Assembly (NCBI GenBank): GCA_022495995.1
Contig: JAFEMH010007010.1
Coordinates: 1-64,000, forward strand
Reading direction: 5' to 3'
Origin: Adenophora triphylla var. japonica
Taxonomy: Eukaryota; Streptophyta; Magnoliopsida; Asterales; Campanulaceae
DNA length: 64,000 nucleotides
The notes under the pieces are model-generated. The model worked only from the letters and a program-made list of their open reading frames with translations. It was not told the DNA's origin and ran no database searches. Positions 1 through 13,106 of this stretch are shown piece after piece. Numbering within the stretch: position 1 is the stretch's first letter; every line of letters starts with the position of its first letter. Position numbers and translations under genes: made by a program.

Positions 1-1010
1 GAGAACATCTGCGATGGCTAAGCCTTAGTATGATGCGACGGCTATGACTTCATTCCTCGATAGCCATCACTTTGTCTCAATCTCTGCTACCACAATCTCA
101 ACCAAAGTGGAACCTGGATCTTGCGACGGTGTCAAGTTCACCATTGAAGACCAATGAAGACCCGGCGAAGACCTTACGGAAGCTCTCGGTTCAAGCCCTG
201 CGGCTCAAGCCAGCTCATGAAGACACAACGAGTGGACAAGTGGGGCGGAGCCCGAGTCAAGGCTCATTAATGTAAATTTTGCAGTCACTTATTCAGCGGC
301 TACGTTGAAGGGTATAAATAGAGGAGTTCATCCTCTACACTGACTACTCTTGAAAAATACTCTTTTCCACAGTCCAAAACCTTTCACCTTACACCCTTGC
401 ACACCTCACCTGTAATCCCACACTTTGCCACACTCATCCAATCCCTACCACTTTAAAACCCTGTTCCAAACCAAAACCCTCACCCCCAAAAAACCTCTGC
501 TTCAACAACAAACACCCCTAGTGTGTTAATTCACAAATTCCAAAATCCTAAGGCTGTACTTTAGGTGTAGAATTAGTTTGTAAACACTCAAGGCGTACTT
601 TGAGTGTATTATTTGTTTTGTAAAATCTTGAGTTGTACTTCAAGTTGTAAAAACACTTAAGGTACTTTAAGTGTATCCCTAGTTATTTGTACTAATTAGG
701 AAGAGGAAGTTCAAGGAACTTGCCTAAATCAATCATTTGTAATTTTTGTTGATTAAAGATTATAATAAAATTGATCTCACTTGTCAAGATTGACGGTGGG
801 GGTGGATGTAGGAGGAGTGAACTGCGAACCACTTTAAATTCTACGTGTTATTACATTTACGCAATCACACTCACACACTTGCATTATTTCTTTGTGTTCT
901 TTGTCCTATCATTATTTCAAGCTTCTCTTATTCATTTTGCACAATTCAACAATCATCGACGGCTAAGCCAGACCATAGCCTGATCATGCATATCAACAAA
1001 GGGCCTTTCA
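1..1010 (+). repeat. 5' LTR of SIRE-type Ty1/copia element (left end outside window)
   Basis: Aligns along its length to 11,971-12,595 plus 14,463-15,078, the other LTR of the same element. It ends in CCTTTCA and is followed at once by a primer-binding site. The start (TGTTAGGACC in the other copy) lies before the window. It holds a TATA box near 313 and a run of short TGTACTT-containing repeats at 550-720. Most differences from the 3' LTR are CG here against CTG or CAG there. Confidence 0.9.
313..320 (+). promoter_or_regulatory. TATA box of copia 5' LTR
   Basis: TATAAATA in an LTR, followed about 20 bases later by a short inverted sequence (GAGGAGTTCATCCTC). The same arrangement recurs in the 3' LTR at 12,515. 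This is the expected core promoter of the retrotransposon; the transcription start is inferred, not seen. Confidence 0.7.
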
Positions 1011-1011
1011 A

Positions 1012-1024
1012 TTGGTATCGAGCT
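1012..1024 (+). other. Primer-binding site of copia element
   Basis: Directly after the LTR the sequence reads TTGGTATCGAGC. The usual plant initiator-Met tRNA primer site is TGGTATCAGAGC, so this copy lacks one A within CAG. Confidence 0.8.
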
Positions 1025-1097
1025 TGTCTTCACATTCAAAAGTCTAACAACTTGTGAAGGATCCTCTTGAGCCACCGTACCTCAACCGAGGAGAAAT

Positions 1098-2900
1098 AAT
1101 GAGAAAGACATCCCACACGTTGATATTTGTGGATCTTTTGAGATCTATGCTTCAAAAATAAAAACATACCTTGATGCAAACGGTATATGGGCTAGGTATG
1201 TTCTAGAGAATGAAGTGTCCTACCCAACTCAAATACGTATTGATGGAGGACCTAGTAAGACCAAATCCCCGAAGCATGGTGCAGATAGAAACAATTGATC
1301 GTGCAAACTTAAAGGTCAAAAACATTCTTCAAAAAGAGTGTAAATGACTCATTGCACAAGAAATTGCTAAGGAACCAAATGCCGAGATCGGCGTGGGCTC
1401 TCATTCAAACAAAGTTCACTAAGCACACCGGTGTCGGGACACAAAATTTGTACAACTTGCTTAGGCAATTAGACAACTTCAAGTTCTATCTGGAGAAAAG
1501 GTGAGTCTTTGCTCGACCAAGGTTTGAAAACCTTGTTAGATCTATTAGCGACCATGGAAAAACCTTTGAACAACAAGATCTACGCACTCAAGATATATTC
1601 TAATCTCCCACAAGAATATGAAAAGGTAGCTTTACCTATTAGAGAAGGATGCGAGATGGAGCCTGATAGCAGGTTGAGCAATTATTTTGGAAAGCTTGAA
1701 GCTTATGGCTGGAAGGTATGATAAAAATTCAACCGGTTCCTACCATTTCACAAACTTTAGCCTTAAGCGCTCAAGAAAGCGTCCACAAACCAATCACTCA
1801 TTCAAGACATTGAGACCATTGTCAACAATGCTCTTCAAAAGATAAACATCGGCTCGAGCACAATCGGCAAACGAGATCTCTCAAGAAGACATTCCAAGTC
1901 TCATATCCATGGTATCGAAATGCCATGAAATTTCAAAAGAAATCTTTTGACAAAAATACAATCCTTCCACATCTAATTCTCGAACAAGACGGCTACAAGA
2001 AGACAATTGATTGCTTCAAGCAGTGGAAAGCAAGGACATTACTCATCGGTGTCACGAACCAAGGAAACCTAGGGACAATCGGACGGTAAGAAGATGACCT
2101 ACTCAAAGAGATCATTCACGGTTCCGAAGTGCAAGCGCTTCAATTGCTCCAAAAATAAACATGACAAAAACAAGGAGCAAGTTATGATAGTGACTCATCA
2201 AAATTCGGTGATGAAGAGTATGTGTCAAGTGATGATTACGACAATGAAGGAGAAGAAGCCATGATATGCCTTATAGGCGAAGATGAGGAAGAATCGGACA
2301 ATGAGGAAGAAATGGAAGCACTTGCTGCTTTGCGAGATGAACTAAAAGAGGTACATGATTTTAACTCCTTAAATATTGATGGTTTCAAACAATTAGTTTG
2401 CACTCTTTTAATTCAAACCAAAAAACAAAAAACTAGCTTTGCTTATTGGTCAATGAGAACCTTTCCCAATCCTCAACCATTGACACCCTCACAAAAACCA
2501 ATTCTGAGCTTGAGAAAGCATGTCGAGGCTAAGAGATCAATGCATCATGCTTGAAAAACAAAACATGGATCGGCAATTTGAGACATCAAGTAATCATGAA
2601 AATTGTCAAAGACTCGGTAATCTTGAAAAAGAAAATGATGCTCTTAAAGAGAATAGACTCATGGAACATGTCAAGCAAAGCATTATCCCTTTTCACCTAC
2701 ACCCAAAGGCGTCCCGGTGACAAAACGGGGATTGAGTCTTTGATGATCCTACACAAAAGGTGTACACTCCTCCCCTTGGTGAAAGGGCCATTGAAAAAAT
2801 GGTTCTAGAAAACCTAAGCTACGGCGGCTATCAAACTCAAACTTATCTGTTCAAACCAAGGGAAAATCTAAGGAAATCTTACTGGTCCTAGTCACTCAAA
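1098..2900 (+). pseudogene. copia gag (degenerate)
   Basis: Remains of the gag protein that forms the virus-like particle. Frames change often. Around 1,509-1,720 a readable stretch resembles copia gag (LLDLLATMEKPLNNKIYALK). At about 2,011-2,045 lies a damaged CCHC zinc knuckle, read as DCFKxSGKQGHY with the second cysteine lost. It is followed at 2,222-2,350 by an acidic stretch rich in D and E, as usual after the knuckle in this lineage. The start is the first ATG after the primer site. Not functional as written, because of many one-to-few-base indels. Confidence 0.7.
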
Positions 2901-3099
2901 CAAAGGACCAAGTAAAATCGAGGAAGCAAGTATATTTGGGTTGAAAAGGGGCCAATATACGAGAAAGAAATTGAGTTGCAAAAGATGCTAGGACGGCCCA
3001 GCCACGACAGGACGGCGAGGCATGACGGACGGCCAGATCTTCCAAACCACATAGAACCCCAAGGCAACAAAGATTCTATAACAAACATAGGTACACCAA

Positions 3100-6000
3100 A
3101 CCAACAAAAACCTCGATGGCAATTCTCGAATGGAAGAAGTCATGCAGAGTCAAAATGACTCTCCCAGGATCATCCTCTTCAAATAACTTTCGGTTTCAAC
3201 CCCAATACAACAATCCAAACCACTTCTTCAATCCATCCCAATCCCTTTGTCCTTACACCTTACATGATGCAAATCATGTCATATTACCATACCACTAAAC
3301 CGGTTCTTCAACAAGGGATCAATGAACAAAGCTAGGGTTCCAAAGAAAAACTAATCCTTTGGACCCCGAAAAGAATAAAAAGGGTACCATAAAATTTACT
3401 TTCTGTTTTGCGGTACCTAGGAAAGGACTTTGGTATTTAGATAGTGGTTGTAGTAGACATATGACCTTGATAAAGGCTGGTTGCAACAATATTCCCCTAA
3501 AAATGGTCCAAATGTAACCTTTGGTGACAATTCCCAAGCTAAGGTCAAAGGATCGGAAATCTTATTACAAAAGATATCATTTTTACAAATGTGTCTTATG
3601 TAGAAGGTCTCAAACACAATTTGATTAGCATTAGTCAAATGCGTGATAAGGGATATCATGTTGTTTGCACTAAGGATAAATGCCTTGTTAAAGATAAAAG
3701 CAATAAAGTCATTACATTTGGTTCAAGAAAAGAAATCTCTATTGCTTAAACTTAGAGATTGTGGAGTCCTCAAATGCTCAGCCTTGTCATTTAGTCAATC
3801 GATATGTCATGGCTTTGGCACAAAGATTGGCTCACCTTAACCATAAAACCATCTCGAGCTTGCAAATTCAAATCTAGTCGAGAGGTCTTCCAAGGATCCC
3901 ATTCAAGAAGGACAAACTATGCAAAGCATGCCAATGTGGGAAGCAAAAGAGATCTTCATTCAAGCCCCAGACCGGATTGGACACATCAAGACCTATTGAA
4001 CTACTTCATATGGATCTCTTTGGACCCATAAGGACTAGATCTTTAGGAGGAAAAGATACTCCCTTGTTGTGGTTGATGACTTCACCGGATTCACTTGGAT
4101 CATTCTTCTTGAATCCAAAAGTGACACCCTTAGGCTGTCGACAAAGCTGTTCAATAAAATTCAAAATCAAAAGGGACATCCATTGTCAAGATCGGATACG
4201 ATCATGGAAAAGAATTTGAGAACACGGGAGTAGAAGAGTATTGTGATTCAAAGGTATTGATCACAATTTTTCAGCCCAAGAACACCCCAACAAAATGGTG
4301 TTCTTTGAAAGGAAGAAACAGAACAATACGTGAGGCGGCAAGAACAATCTTTGTCGAGAACACAATCTCCCAAAATATTTTTGGGGTGAAGGCTGTCACT
4401 CTTGCTTTGTGTATGTTCAAAATAAAACACTAATCAACAAATTCCATAAGAAGACTCCATATGAACTATGGAATGACAAAGTTCCTACCATTTCCTACTT
4501 TCACGGTTTTGGAAGTAGATGCTTCATTCACAACAATGGCAAAAACAATTTGGACAAATTTGACTCCAAATGTGATGAAGGAATCTTTCTTGGATACTCT
4601 AACACAAGCAAAGCTTATAGAGTTTACAACAAAGAAGACTTGTTGTGGAAGAATCAATTCATGTTGACTTTGATGAAAACAATGATCAAAGTGTAAGCTG
4701 AATTGTGTGATTTTGATGAAGGTTTGGGAAACCTTGATAATCTCCCTGAAGCATCTCCCATTCTTGATTCAAGCTGTTCTCCATCATGAACAAGATTCAT
4801 CAAATCTTCCATACATGGTTCCAAGAAATTCATCTGACGGCTATCACATGTGCCGAGGCGGCCATGACCAATCCCACTCCCATCATCGACCAATCCAGCC
4901 AACCAAGTTAACTGGCAATCACTCCCACTACCAATCAAATGATGAGGAAGAGAATACTCAAAGAATAGTCATCCCTTGGTGACATCTCCCAAACTTCTTC
5001 CTTAGGCGACGGTGACCCTTAGGCGACGGCCATCCAAATTCATCATGTAATCCATCCACTAGCCATCTTCCATCTCCATCCAATAATCCTCTTTCTCCTC
5101 CCAAAACCAATGATGAATCCACCATTACTCACATCATTCCACCCAATAAAGACCTTTACATCGGTCTTCAAATTGATAAAACCCCGGTTCCGGACAACAT
5201 CCCTTTTCTCATGAGTGCATTCATATCCCAAGTGGAACCAAGAAAATAAATGAAGCACTCGAATCTTTATTTGGATAGAAGCCATGGAAGAAGAATTAGA
5301 GCGGTTTGAAAGGAACAAAGTGTGGCAACTTGTTCCTAAACCAAGAAACCAAGCTGTCATTGGAACAAGATGGGTTTTTAGAAATAAGATGAATGAAGAA
5401 GGTGTTGTTGTAAGAAACAAAGCTAGGCTGGTTGCTCGAGGATACGAGACAAGAAGAAGGTATTGACTATGATGAGACTTTTGCACTGTTGCAAGACTTG
5501 AAGCTATTAGGCTATTCCTTGCCTATGCTTCATTCAAGAAGATGAAAGTATTCCAAATGGATGTCAAGAGTGCATTTACGAATGGAGTCTTAAATGAAAA
5601 GGTTTTTGTATCTCGGCCCCCTGGTTTTGAGCACCCAAAGTTTCACGATCATGTGTACAAATTGGACAAAGCATTGTATGGGCTTAAACAAGCACCAAGA
5701 GCTTGGTATGATACTCTATCTAGATATCTCCTTGGCAAAGGATTTACCAAGGGCCATATTGATAACACTTTGTTTATCAAGAAATATGGAGATGATCGGT
5801 TGCTCATCAAGTCTATGTTGATGACATCATTTTTGGTTCATCAAATGAGGACTTGTGCTTGAATTTGGAGATATTATGAAAGACCGGTTTGAAATGAGTA
5901 TGATTGGTGAGCTTACTTTCTTCTTGGGTCTTCAAGTCAAGCAAATGAAGGAAGGAATCTTCATTAACCAAGCTAAATACACAAGGGATATGATCAAGAA

Positions 6001-6765
6001 GTTTGACATGCAAGCTGCTTCCCTGAAAACACCCTTGTCAACCACAACCAAACTCCATGCTTGATCTAGATGGTCAAAGTGTAAATCCAACACTTTACGA
6101 AGTTACATTGGATCTCTTCTTTATGTAACGGCTTCAAGACTGACATTATGTTTAGTGTCTGTCTTTGTGCTAGATTTCAAGCAAATCCCGAGGAATCTCA
6201 TCTCTCTGCTGTCAAAGAGAATTCTAAGATATCTCAAAGGAACTCCCGATTTTGGCTTGTGGTATCCCATTTGAATCCCCATTCTCTCTAATTGGATTCT
6301 TGACTCGACTATCTTTGGATGTAATCTAGATAGAAAATCCACAAGTGGTGGATGCCGGTTTATTGGCTCAAGAATCATTTCATGGTCAAGCAAAAGCAAA
6401 CCTCGGTAGCCACCTCAACAGTGAGGGTGAGTATATTCTTTGCGAGGCTTGTGTTGTTCTCAAATTCTCTATCTTAAAAGTCAACTTCAAGACTTTGGAA
6501 TTGAATTATCCAACATTCCCATCTTACGTGACAACTCAAGCACTATTGCCATGACGAGAAAACCACTGTCCGACACTCAAAAACAAAGCATATTGAAGTA
6601 AGACATCACTTCATCGGAGACCATGTTGAAAAAGGGAATATCAACCTTGCAAAAGTTTGTGCTTGAGGATAATGTCTACGATATTCTTACTAAGGCAATG
6701 GATGAAAAAGAGATTTGAGATGTTAAGAGCCATGCTTGGAATGATAAATATGCCAAAATAAAGAG
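3100..6765 (+). pseudogene. copia pol: protease, integrase, reverse transcriptase, RNase H (degenerate)
   Basis: Domain order PR-INT-RT-RH identifies Ty1/copia. The protease motif WYLDSGCSRHMT is near 3,430-3,470. The pre-integrase region with conserved H and C residues is at 3,790-3,990. The integrase core starts at about 3,990 (HMDLFGP) and continues with ERKNRT-like sequence near 4,300. Reverse transcriptase runs from about 5,284 (ARLVARGYETRR, then FQMDVKSAFTNG at 5,550), with YVDD split by a frameshift at about 5,813. RNase H follows at about 6,290-6,720, ending with the ADILTKAM-like tail. There are more than ten frame changes, mostly short deletions, so the element cannot encode its own enzymes. 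Confidence 0.9.
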
Positions 6766-7011
6766 TTGTACTTCATAAATAAAGGAGGCTTACATAATTC
6801 GGGGCAATCTTTGTCACAATGGAGCCAGACGGCTATTCCCTCAAAAACATCTCGATAGCTATCCAGCGATAGCTATCCATACAAAAGTCATGAAAAACAA
6901 AAACATAAACAAAAACATGAAACAAACCATGAAATCCCTCTCTCTTTCATCTCCCTTCTCTCACCAAAAACTTCCTTAAAGCCAAACAATCTCGAGATCC
7001 GGCTCTCCTCT

Positions 7012-7236
7012 TCAAATCTTCACCTTAGGCTCGGACATTCTTGGGAATGTCACTTTGTTTCTCAGATCCTCCTCCGGCCTCATTCCTTCACACCTTGCCT
7101 CCTGTGTAGATTGCAAGGTGCAGTGATACCTTTGCAACCATATTGGGTGCCTCTCCGAGAAGGGATCAATTGAAGTGACGAGAATATTGAAGTGAAGGAC
7201 TTGCTCTCCTTGGCCACCATTCTTCAAGCGCATCAT
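7012..7236 (-). CDS. Antisense ORF fragment in copia spacer (74 aa)
   Basis: Minus-strand frame of 74 residues, basic and hydrophilic, with no recognised domain. It lies downstream, on the minus strand, of the 122-residue frame at 7,556-7,924 and could be the remainder of the same antisense gene after frame breaks. Function unknown. It may be chance coding in AT-poor spacer. Confidence 0.25.
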   Translation of the reverse strand: MMRLKNGGQGEQVLHFNILVTSIDPFSERHPIWLQRYHCTLQSTQEARCEGMRPEEDLRNKVTFPRMSEPKVKI

Positions 7237-7555
7237 ATGGTTGAAGCAATCCTTCCATTGGTGTCACAAAGCTAAATTCTCGAGAATAAGACCCATTCCC
7301 GGCAACTACAAGTGGTTGGCTAGCTCTTGACTCTTCTCTCTCTCTTTGCCGGGAACTACGGCGGGGCTAAAACAACCAATAACCTGGTTGAATAGGTATG
7401 AGATTGTTGAAGAAGGAGAGACATGCACTCCAGCAAAGTTATCTCCTCTCCCCTCCGACAATCCAACCCACTGGAGAGAGTGAATCCCTACTCACGGAGT
7501 ATACGGCTTCTCGAGGCTTAACCTTCTTCTTGACGGCTAAGCTCCTTTCCATAGG

Positions 7556-7924
7556 CTATCTGAGCCCTATCTTGCTTAACCAATTCCCCAATGTATAAAC
7601 CCTCTCTACCTTACTTTTTCCCTTCTTGGACTCACCACGATCAACCTTGATAGTCTTTCCAAAGAGCCTTATTCCCTCTCCCTCTCTCTTGTCAATTTTC
7701 TCTCTGACGGCTACCTCCTTGACACCATAGTCCTGATCTACTCTCACTCTCTTGTTCTTACCTCTGTCACTCACTCCCTCTGAACTTTCAACTACATTGA
7801 AGGACTCTCTCTCTATCTCCATTTCATCCCCCCTGAAATCATCCTCACAATTCTTCCCCAAAACCAATTTTTTTTCTGTTTGAGCCATATTTTTTGGATT
7901 AAATTTTGAGGAAAATCTACCCAT
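7556..7924 (-). CDS. Antisense accessory ORF in copia spacer (122 aa)
   Basis: Open minus-strand frame with a normal ATG, opposite in direction to gag-pol. The product is highly charged: it starts MGRFSSKFNPKNMAQTEKK and has many K, R, E and D. No signal peptide, membrane segment or known motif is visible. Additional antisense ORFs are known in several plant LTR-retrotransposon lineages, usually between pol and the 3' LTR, which matches this position. I do not recognise the family. The frame is the longest open one in 6.8-8.4 kb. Confidence 0.4.
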   Translation of the reverse strand: MGRFSSKFNPKNMAQTEKKLVLGKNCEDDFRGDEMEIERESFNVVESSEGVSDRGKNKRVRVDQDYGVKEVAVREKIDKREGEGIRLFGKTIKVDRGESKKGKSKVERVYTLGNWLSKIGLR

Positions 7925-8406
7925 TTGTGTTTGTAAAATAATCTGAATAAATTTCCTCTGAAATTATCATTGTTTTATAGGCAAGTTTCACCTAGCTATC
8001 TCAGACAGCCATCATCATTCAAACTAGACTTAACTGTCAAAGTTTTCTTTCAACAACTAGGTTAAAGCAACTTTTATGTGATTTGATCGTGTTAATTGCT
8101 CACAATTGTCACTTCCTTAGCCATCTCTTCACCTGCAAAATTCTTGAAAAAGAGAATGTTCTTCTTGTGCTCTGTGGAAGTTAATGCCTCAACGTGGGGA
8201 AGGGCAAAAATCACTGTTCATGTGAACAGTTACTAAACTTTGAAACCCCCAATGCCCATTAAAACCCACTCTCCACTCATTATTTGCCTCTCTCTCCTTT
8301 CGTAATCACCAAAAACCCCTGTTTCATTAACCCTCTGTTTAAAATTCATCTCTTTTCCTCACTAATCCTTCATCGTATTCCTTCAACCCTAATTCCTTAA
8401 CCATCA

Positions 8407-11400
8407 ATGGTAGCATCAAAAGCAAACTACCCAGATGCTCACAGTTACTTCATACAACCTAGCTTCTATGAGTCTGAAGTTGGGATTCTCATCCAAGAAC
8501 TTCTTGAGGTCAATGAATTGCTTAAATTCATGGGAGCAAGACCTCCAATTTATGAAGAACTGTGCAGAGAGATTTACCTGGTAGGAAAGAGGAACAAAGA
8601 TAACAATTCAATAACTGCCACCATAGACAATGTGAAGATAACCATTACTCAAGAAATGGTCAGTGAAGTCTATGAGATCCCAAACAAAGCTGATGCTATG
8701 AAGAACATATGGGATAGAGGGTCAGATAGATTAATGTGTATGAGAAATTCTTTGGAGTTAAAGTTCATGACTTTAAGAGTGTGCAGGACAAGGCCATGGT
8801 GAAGGACAAAGCTGACATTTTTAAATAAACTCTTATGGATGTGGTCAACAAAGCTATTGATGGAAAGCAATCTTCATTTGATCAAATGGGATCAAATGAA
8901 TGGAAGCAAATGCTGAGCCTATTCACCAAAGACACACAAGCGGTGCATTGTTCTTCTTCACAACTTCCGGCTTGCGGTCTCAACCTCCACTCTAAAGTTC
9001 AAGAAGCAAGGTGGAAAGATGAACAACTTGATTCATGAGTGGAATTCTTGATGTTCTAATTCCTAAACTCAATCCTCCTCTACACAAGAAATGGTTGAAG
9101 GCGTGAAGGCTAAATCGGAGACCAAGTGTTTCAATGTGAGAACTTTTGCATTGAAACAAAAGAAGGAGAGTTGTGATGAGATTTGGAGATGATGTAAGTA
9201 TCGGTAGTTTTATTGAAACACAAGAGAAAGCGCAAGCGAAACAAGAAAGAAGATTGAACATTGGAAGGACTTGATAGCATTGGCTACAAGTAGAAGAATA
9301 AAGAGGGTGTACAATCCAATGTGAAGAAAATTGGATTGTTGAAAAAGGCGTGGTATCTCATGGCAATAAGGGCAAAGGCAAGGATGTTCGAGGTAGGCGA
9401 CAGGTGAAACTACCTTGTCGGCGGCCATGATAAGGATAATGAAGAAAGAGGTGCCATTGACGGTCATGAGGTTGACACAATAGGTCAAGCTAATGTTGGT
9501 GATGATACCATAGACCCTCGAGAGCTTCGGGCGGCCATTAACTTATCCAAAGCGTGCACAAAGGAAGCAACCTCGACGGCTATCCTACCGGGCGAGACGG
9601 CTACCGAGATCCAAGGTACAATCCTCTTTATCCATTCCTTCTAAATCCTTGCCAAAGAAAAGAAAACTTGAAAAGAAAGCTCCCAAGGCCAAGAAAACCA
9701 AAATAAATACCCCTTCCCTTTCTCCAAAATCCACTCTTGTCGGTCAAGAATGGACAAGTCATCAACACCTAGCTCGGGTCACCGATCGGCCATTGAAGCC
9801 ATCCTTAACCTCAAAGAACAATCGGAGAAGCAACCTTTAAGGGGAACAGATGAAAACATCCCCTACACCCAACCTGAGCAGGTTAGCCAAAATCTTAAGA
9901 GCCATTGATGCTATTGAGTTGGATGGGAACCACGATGCTTGAGAAAATTTGCTCTCATTTACCTTGATGAGGTTCTTAGTAAAGAGGAGGCTGTGATAGC
10001 CATAGATGAACTCGGGTCTAGGCTTATCAAGAAAAGAAGTGGACCCGGGGAGAGTCATCTAGTAATCCGAAGGTGACGGCTATGGATGAAGATATCCCAA
10101 TCATCCCTTCCATTCTGAGGCGAGCTTGTGAATGAACCTACCCCAACTGTTGAAATTCATAGGGGGAATCCTGATAAGACATCTGAGGTCATTCAAAGTC
10201 TTAAGAAAGTTGGTGTTGAAATTGATCCAAATCTTGTCTCAAAGGGAGAAACAATCCTTAATGCTTGCAAGGGACTTGTGTTTGATGGAACACCGAAAAT
10301 GAGGCGGTCCTTATATCCATTCTTGAGCAAAAGTTGACCAAGGGAGAAGTCGGGCGGCTTTGAATCTTCTAAATCCCAATTTTGTTACGATCTCCTCAAG
10401 CAAAGTCTTGATCATTCATCTGTCTCAATTCCATCTTTTTCAACCCATGCCTCTTGCTCCTACCAAGCCAATCTCCCCAATCCACGAAAATGAATCAGTT
10501 GAAGCCTCCCCTCAAAGTCCAATTCTAGCTGGACAAGGTCAAGATGTGTCTGACAGTGATCCCTTGCCCAACAGTCCTGACAGCCCTCCAAGCTACTCCA
10601 TTCCTCCAACTCCCAATCAAGCCTACCTTCCCAAAAAGGAACCTTGGATGCTTAGCTGTGGTATTGACTTTTCAATTTCTTTCATCAAAGCTGCAAAATC
10701 AAGGTTAGCCAATGTGACTCATTTCCCAGAAATTGCAAACCCCTTTACCTATCCAAAATCATGAGAACTGTCAAGAAATGGTTTGATTATGGTGGCAAGA
10801 AATCTTGCAGGTTTAGTTTTCTTTGCCTATGAAGAATGGAGAGTGTCAAGGACTTCTTCAACCTCTCATTTTGTTCATCAAATCCCATCATTCCCAAAAT
10901 TTATCACTCCCAATACACTTATTGATTGGGAAATTCTCTTTAGCCAACTTCTCTCTCCATCACTCAATTCTTGTTTCTTCATGCCAAAAGGTCTAGTTTT
11001 CACTTTGTGCATTGAACTTGCCAAGTCATTCTTTCTCTCTCTGTTTGAACAGAAGTGTGGCCTTATGCTTTTGATAAGCAAGATTGTAAATATCTTTCCC
11101 CCAACCCTTAATCCAGGCATTGAGCCCTATCTTTCACCCTTCATCTCTATTGATCCCATTCTCTTCAACTCTCTCAATGAAAACTCTCATTTCATGAAAC
11201 TGATCTCTATTCCTGAGATCAAAGAGTTCAGAGCATCCATTCTTTGTCGGCCAAGCGAGCTCATATGTTATTGATCTTTCATCAGACTCTGACAGTGATG
11301 ATGATGATAATGATGATGATCTTTCAAGCCCACATCAAGTCTCTCCCATTATCATTCCATCTTCTACCACTCCTCAACAATCCTTTCAAATGTCCCCTAT

Positions 11401-11731
11401 TCCTCAAGCCCCAGTTCATATGTCTCCTGTTCCTCATCCAGATCCATCCCTTGTGCCCAAGATAAGCAAGAAAGCAAGGAACAAGAAGAAGCATCTGTGG
11501 GGTACAATGAGAATAAGAAATGATCAGATGCCTCTCACTAGAGCACAACTGAAAGCAAAGGAAGATAAGTTTTTCAAGTATGATGAGAGGATGACTTGGG
11601 AATGGAACAATGAGTTCTATTATAGAGGAGTTGAACCAGAAATGAGAAGAGAACTGGAAGAAGAAAGAAATGAGCTCCTTTCAGCAAGACAAGAAAGAGA
11701 AGAATTTTATGATCAACTTGCTGATGACTGA
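8407..11731 (+). pseudogene. Envelope-like extra ORF of SIRE-type copia element (broken)
   Basis: SIRE-lineage elements carry a third ORF after pol, often called envelope-like; its role is unproven. Four readable parts remain: 8,407-8,802 (N-terminal domain with a YEELCREIYLVG-like segment), 10,360-10,764 (Pro/Ser-rich linker), 10,783-11,274, and 11,262-11,731 (an acidic D-rich run, then a charged coiled-coil-like end LEEERNELLSARQEREEF). The stretch 8,800-10,350 is scrambled. There is an in-frame TGA at 10,762, and the break at 11,248-11,262 is a frameshift. No clear signal peptide or transmembrane anchor is visible. Confidence 0.55.
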
Positions 11732-11956
11732 ATTGTATTTTGTTGAAATTCTTTTGTGGTTGAAACAATCTTTTGTTTGGTTTTGTGTTTGAATGGCTGT
11801 AATTTGTGAACTTTTCTCATTTTGAGATCAAATCCAAGTATTTCAAACTCATTCTGATTACTTGTGCATGATATGAATCCCTGAATTACTTCTTTCATTT
11901 ATATTTCTATTATCATTAAACTATGAAGACATGTTCTAAATAGATCTTCCTTTACC

Positions 11957-11970
11957 AAAAAGGGGGAAAT
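11957..11970 (+). other. Polypurine tract of copia element
   Basis: AAAAAGGGGGAAAT lies immediately before the 3' LTR start TGTTAGGACC. It primes plus-strand DNA synthesis in LTR elements. The PPT-TGTTAGG junction is typical of the SIRE lineage. Confidence 0.85.
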
Positions 11971-12595
11971 TGTTAGGACCTAACTCTGATCAATGTCCTA
12001 GTTAGTTGGTTTTGATAAAGGAATATATATATAGAACAGGGTTTATATCAAAAGAGGAAATCTGTTATATTCATCTTTCAGTTTATCTGACAGCTATGAG
12101 TATGACAGTTATGATTCTATCTTATACATTGGTTACATTCAATCAAAAACATGAATCATATTTCCTCTCTTAGCTATCAAGATCATCAAGTGCATCTCAG
12201 TCCTTATTAGAGAACATCTCTGATAGCTAAGCCTTAGTATGATATGACAGTTATGACTTCATTCCTCTGATAGCCATCACTTTGTCTCAATCTCTGCTAC
12301 CACAATCTCAACCAAAGTGGAACCTGGATCTTCACAGCTGTCAAGTTCACCATTGAAGACCAATGAAGACCACTGAAGACCTTCTGGAAGCTCTCAGTTC
12401 AAGCCACAGCTCAAGCCAGCTCATGAAGACCTGCAAGTGGACAAGTGGGGCAAAGACCAGTCAAGGCTCATTAATGTAGCTGCAACAGTCATATTCCAAC
12501 GGCTACATTGAAGGGTATAAATAGAGGAGTTCATCCTCTACACAACTACTCTTGAAAAATACTCTTTTTCACAGTCCAAAACCTTTCCCTTACAC

Positions 12596-13105
12596 TGATG
12601 TAGAACGAGATATTAATTATTTGCGTATCTTTTATTATTTTAATTGTATTTTCGGAATTAATATTAGTAGGATGATTAGAAGAGGTTTTAGAGTAGATTT
12701 AGGTAAGTTTTATTAGTTTTTGACTTATATTTGATTACTATATAGGTTAGACATTATTTTAGGACTCTATTTCTTATTTTTCAAGCTTTATAGGCACTAT
12801 AAAAATAGGCTTAAGTTGTAATCCGAATTTAGACTTTGATTAATAAAAAAATAGATTGCTTTTGCATCTTGTTAGGGTTTTTCCCTGTTGAAGGTGGATT
12901 CCTTCGAGAAGGTGGATTCCTTCTGCTGAAATCAAGATCTTCCTTAATTGGTTGATTTTGTCGGGGTTCTCATCATTGGTGTTTGTCTTGCAAAACCCTA
13001 GTTCGTGGATTCGATCTAGGTCAAACAATACGTTGATTCGGTTGTTTGCCTATCCGGTTACTTATTTTATTTTATTATTCCGCTGCGTTCATTCTATTTA
13101 CATCA
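12596..13105 (+). repeat. 5' LTR of small LTR element
   Basis: Begins TGATGTAGAAC and ends TTTACATCA. It contains a TATA-like CTATAAAAATA at about 12,797 and a local direct repeat GAAGGTGGATTCCTTC at about 12,891-12,922. Its 3' part is nearly identical to 13,930-14,462. Confidence 0.95.
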
Positions 13106-13106
13106 G

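Larger units (their letters stand above)
6770..8400 (+). other. Post-pol spacer of copia element
   Basis: Lies between pol and the extra 3' ORF. I see no plus-strand gene. It contains two minus-strand reading frames (listed separately) and several copies of the words GACGGCTA and GATAGCTATC. The last 200 bases before 8,407 are AT-rich leader-like sequence. Confidence 0.5.
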
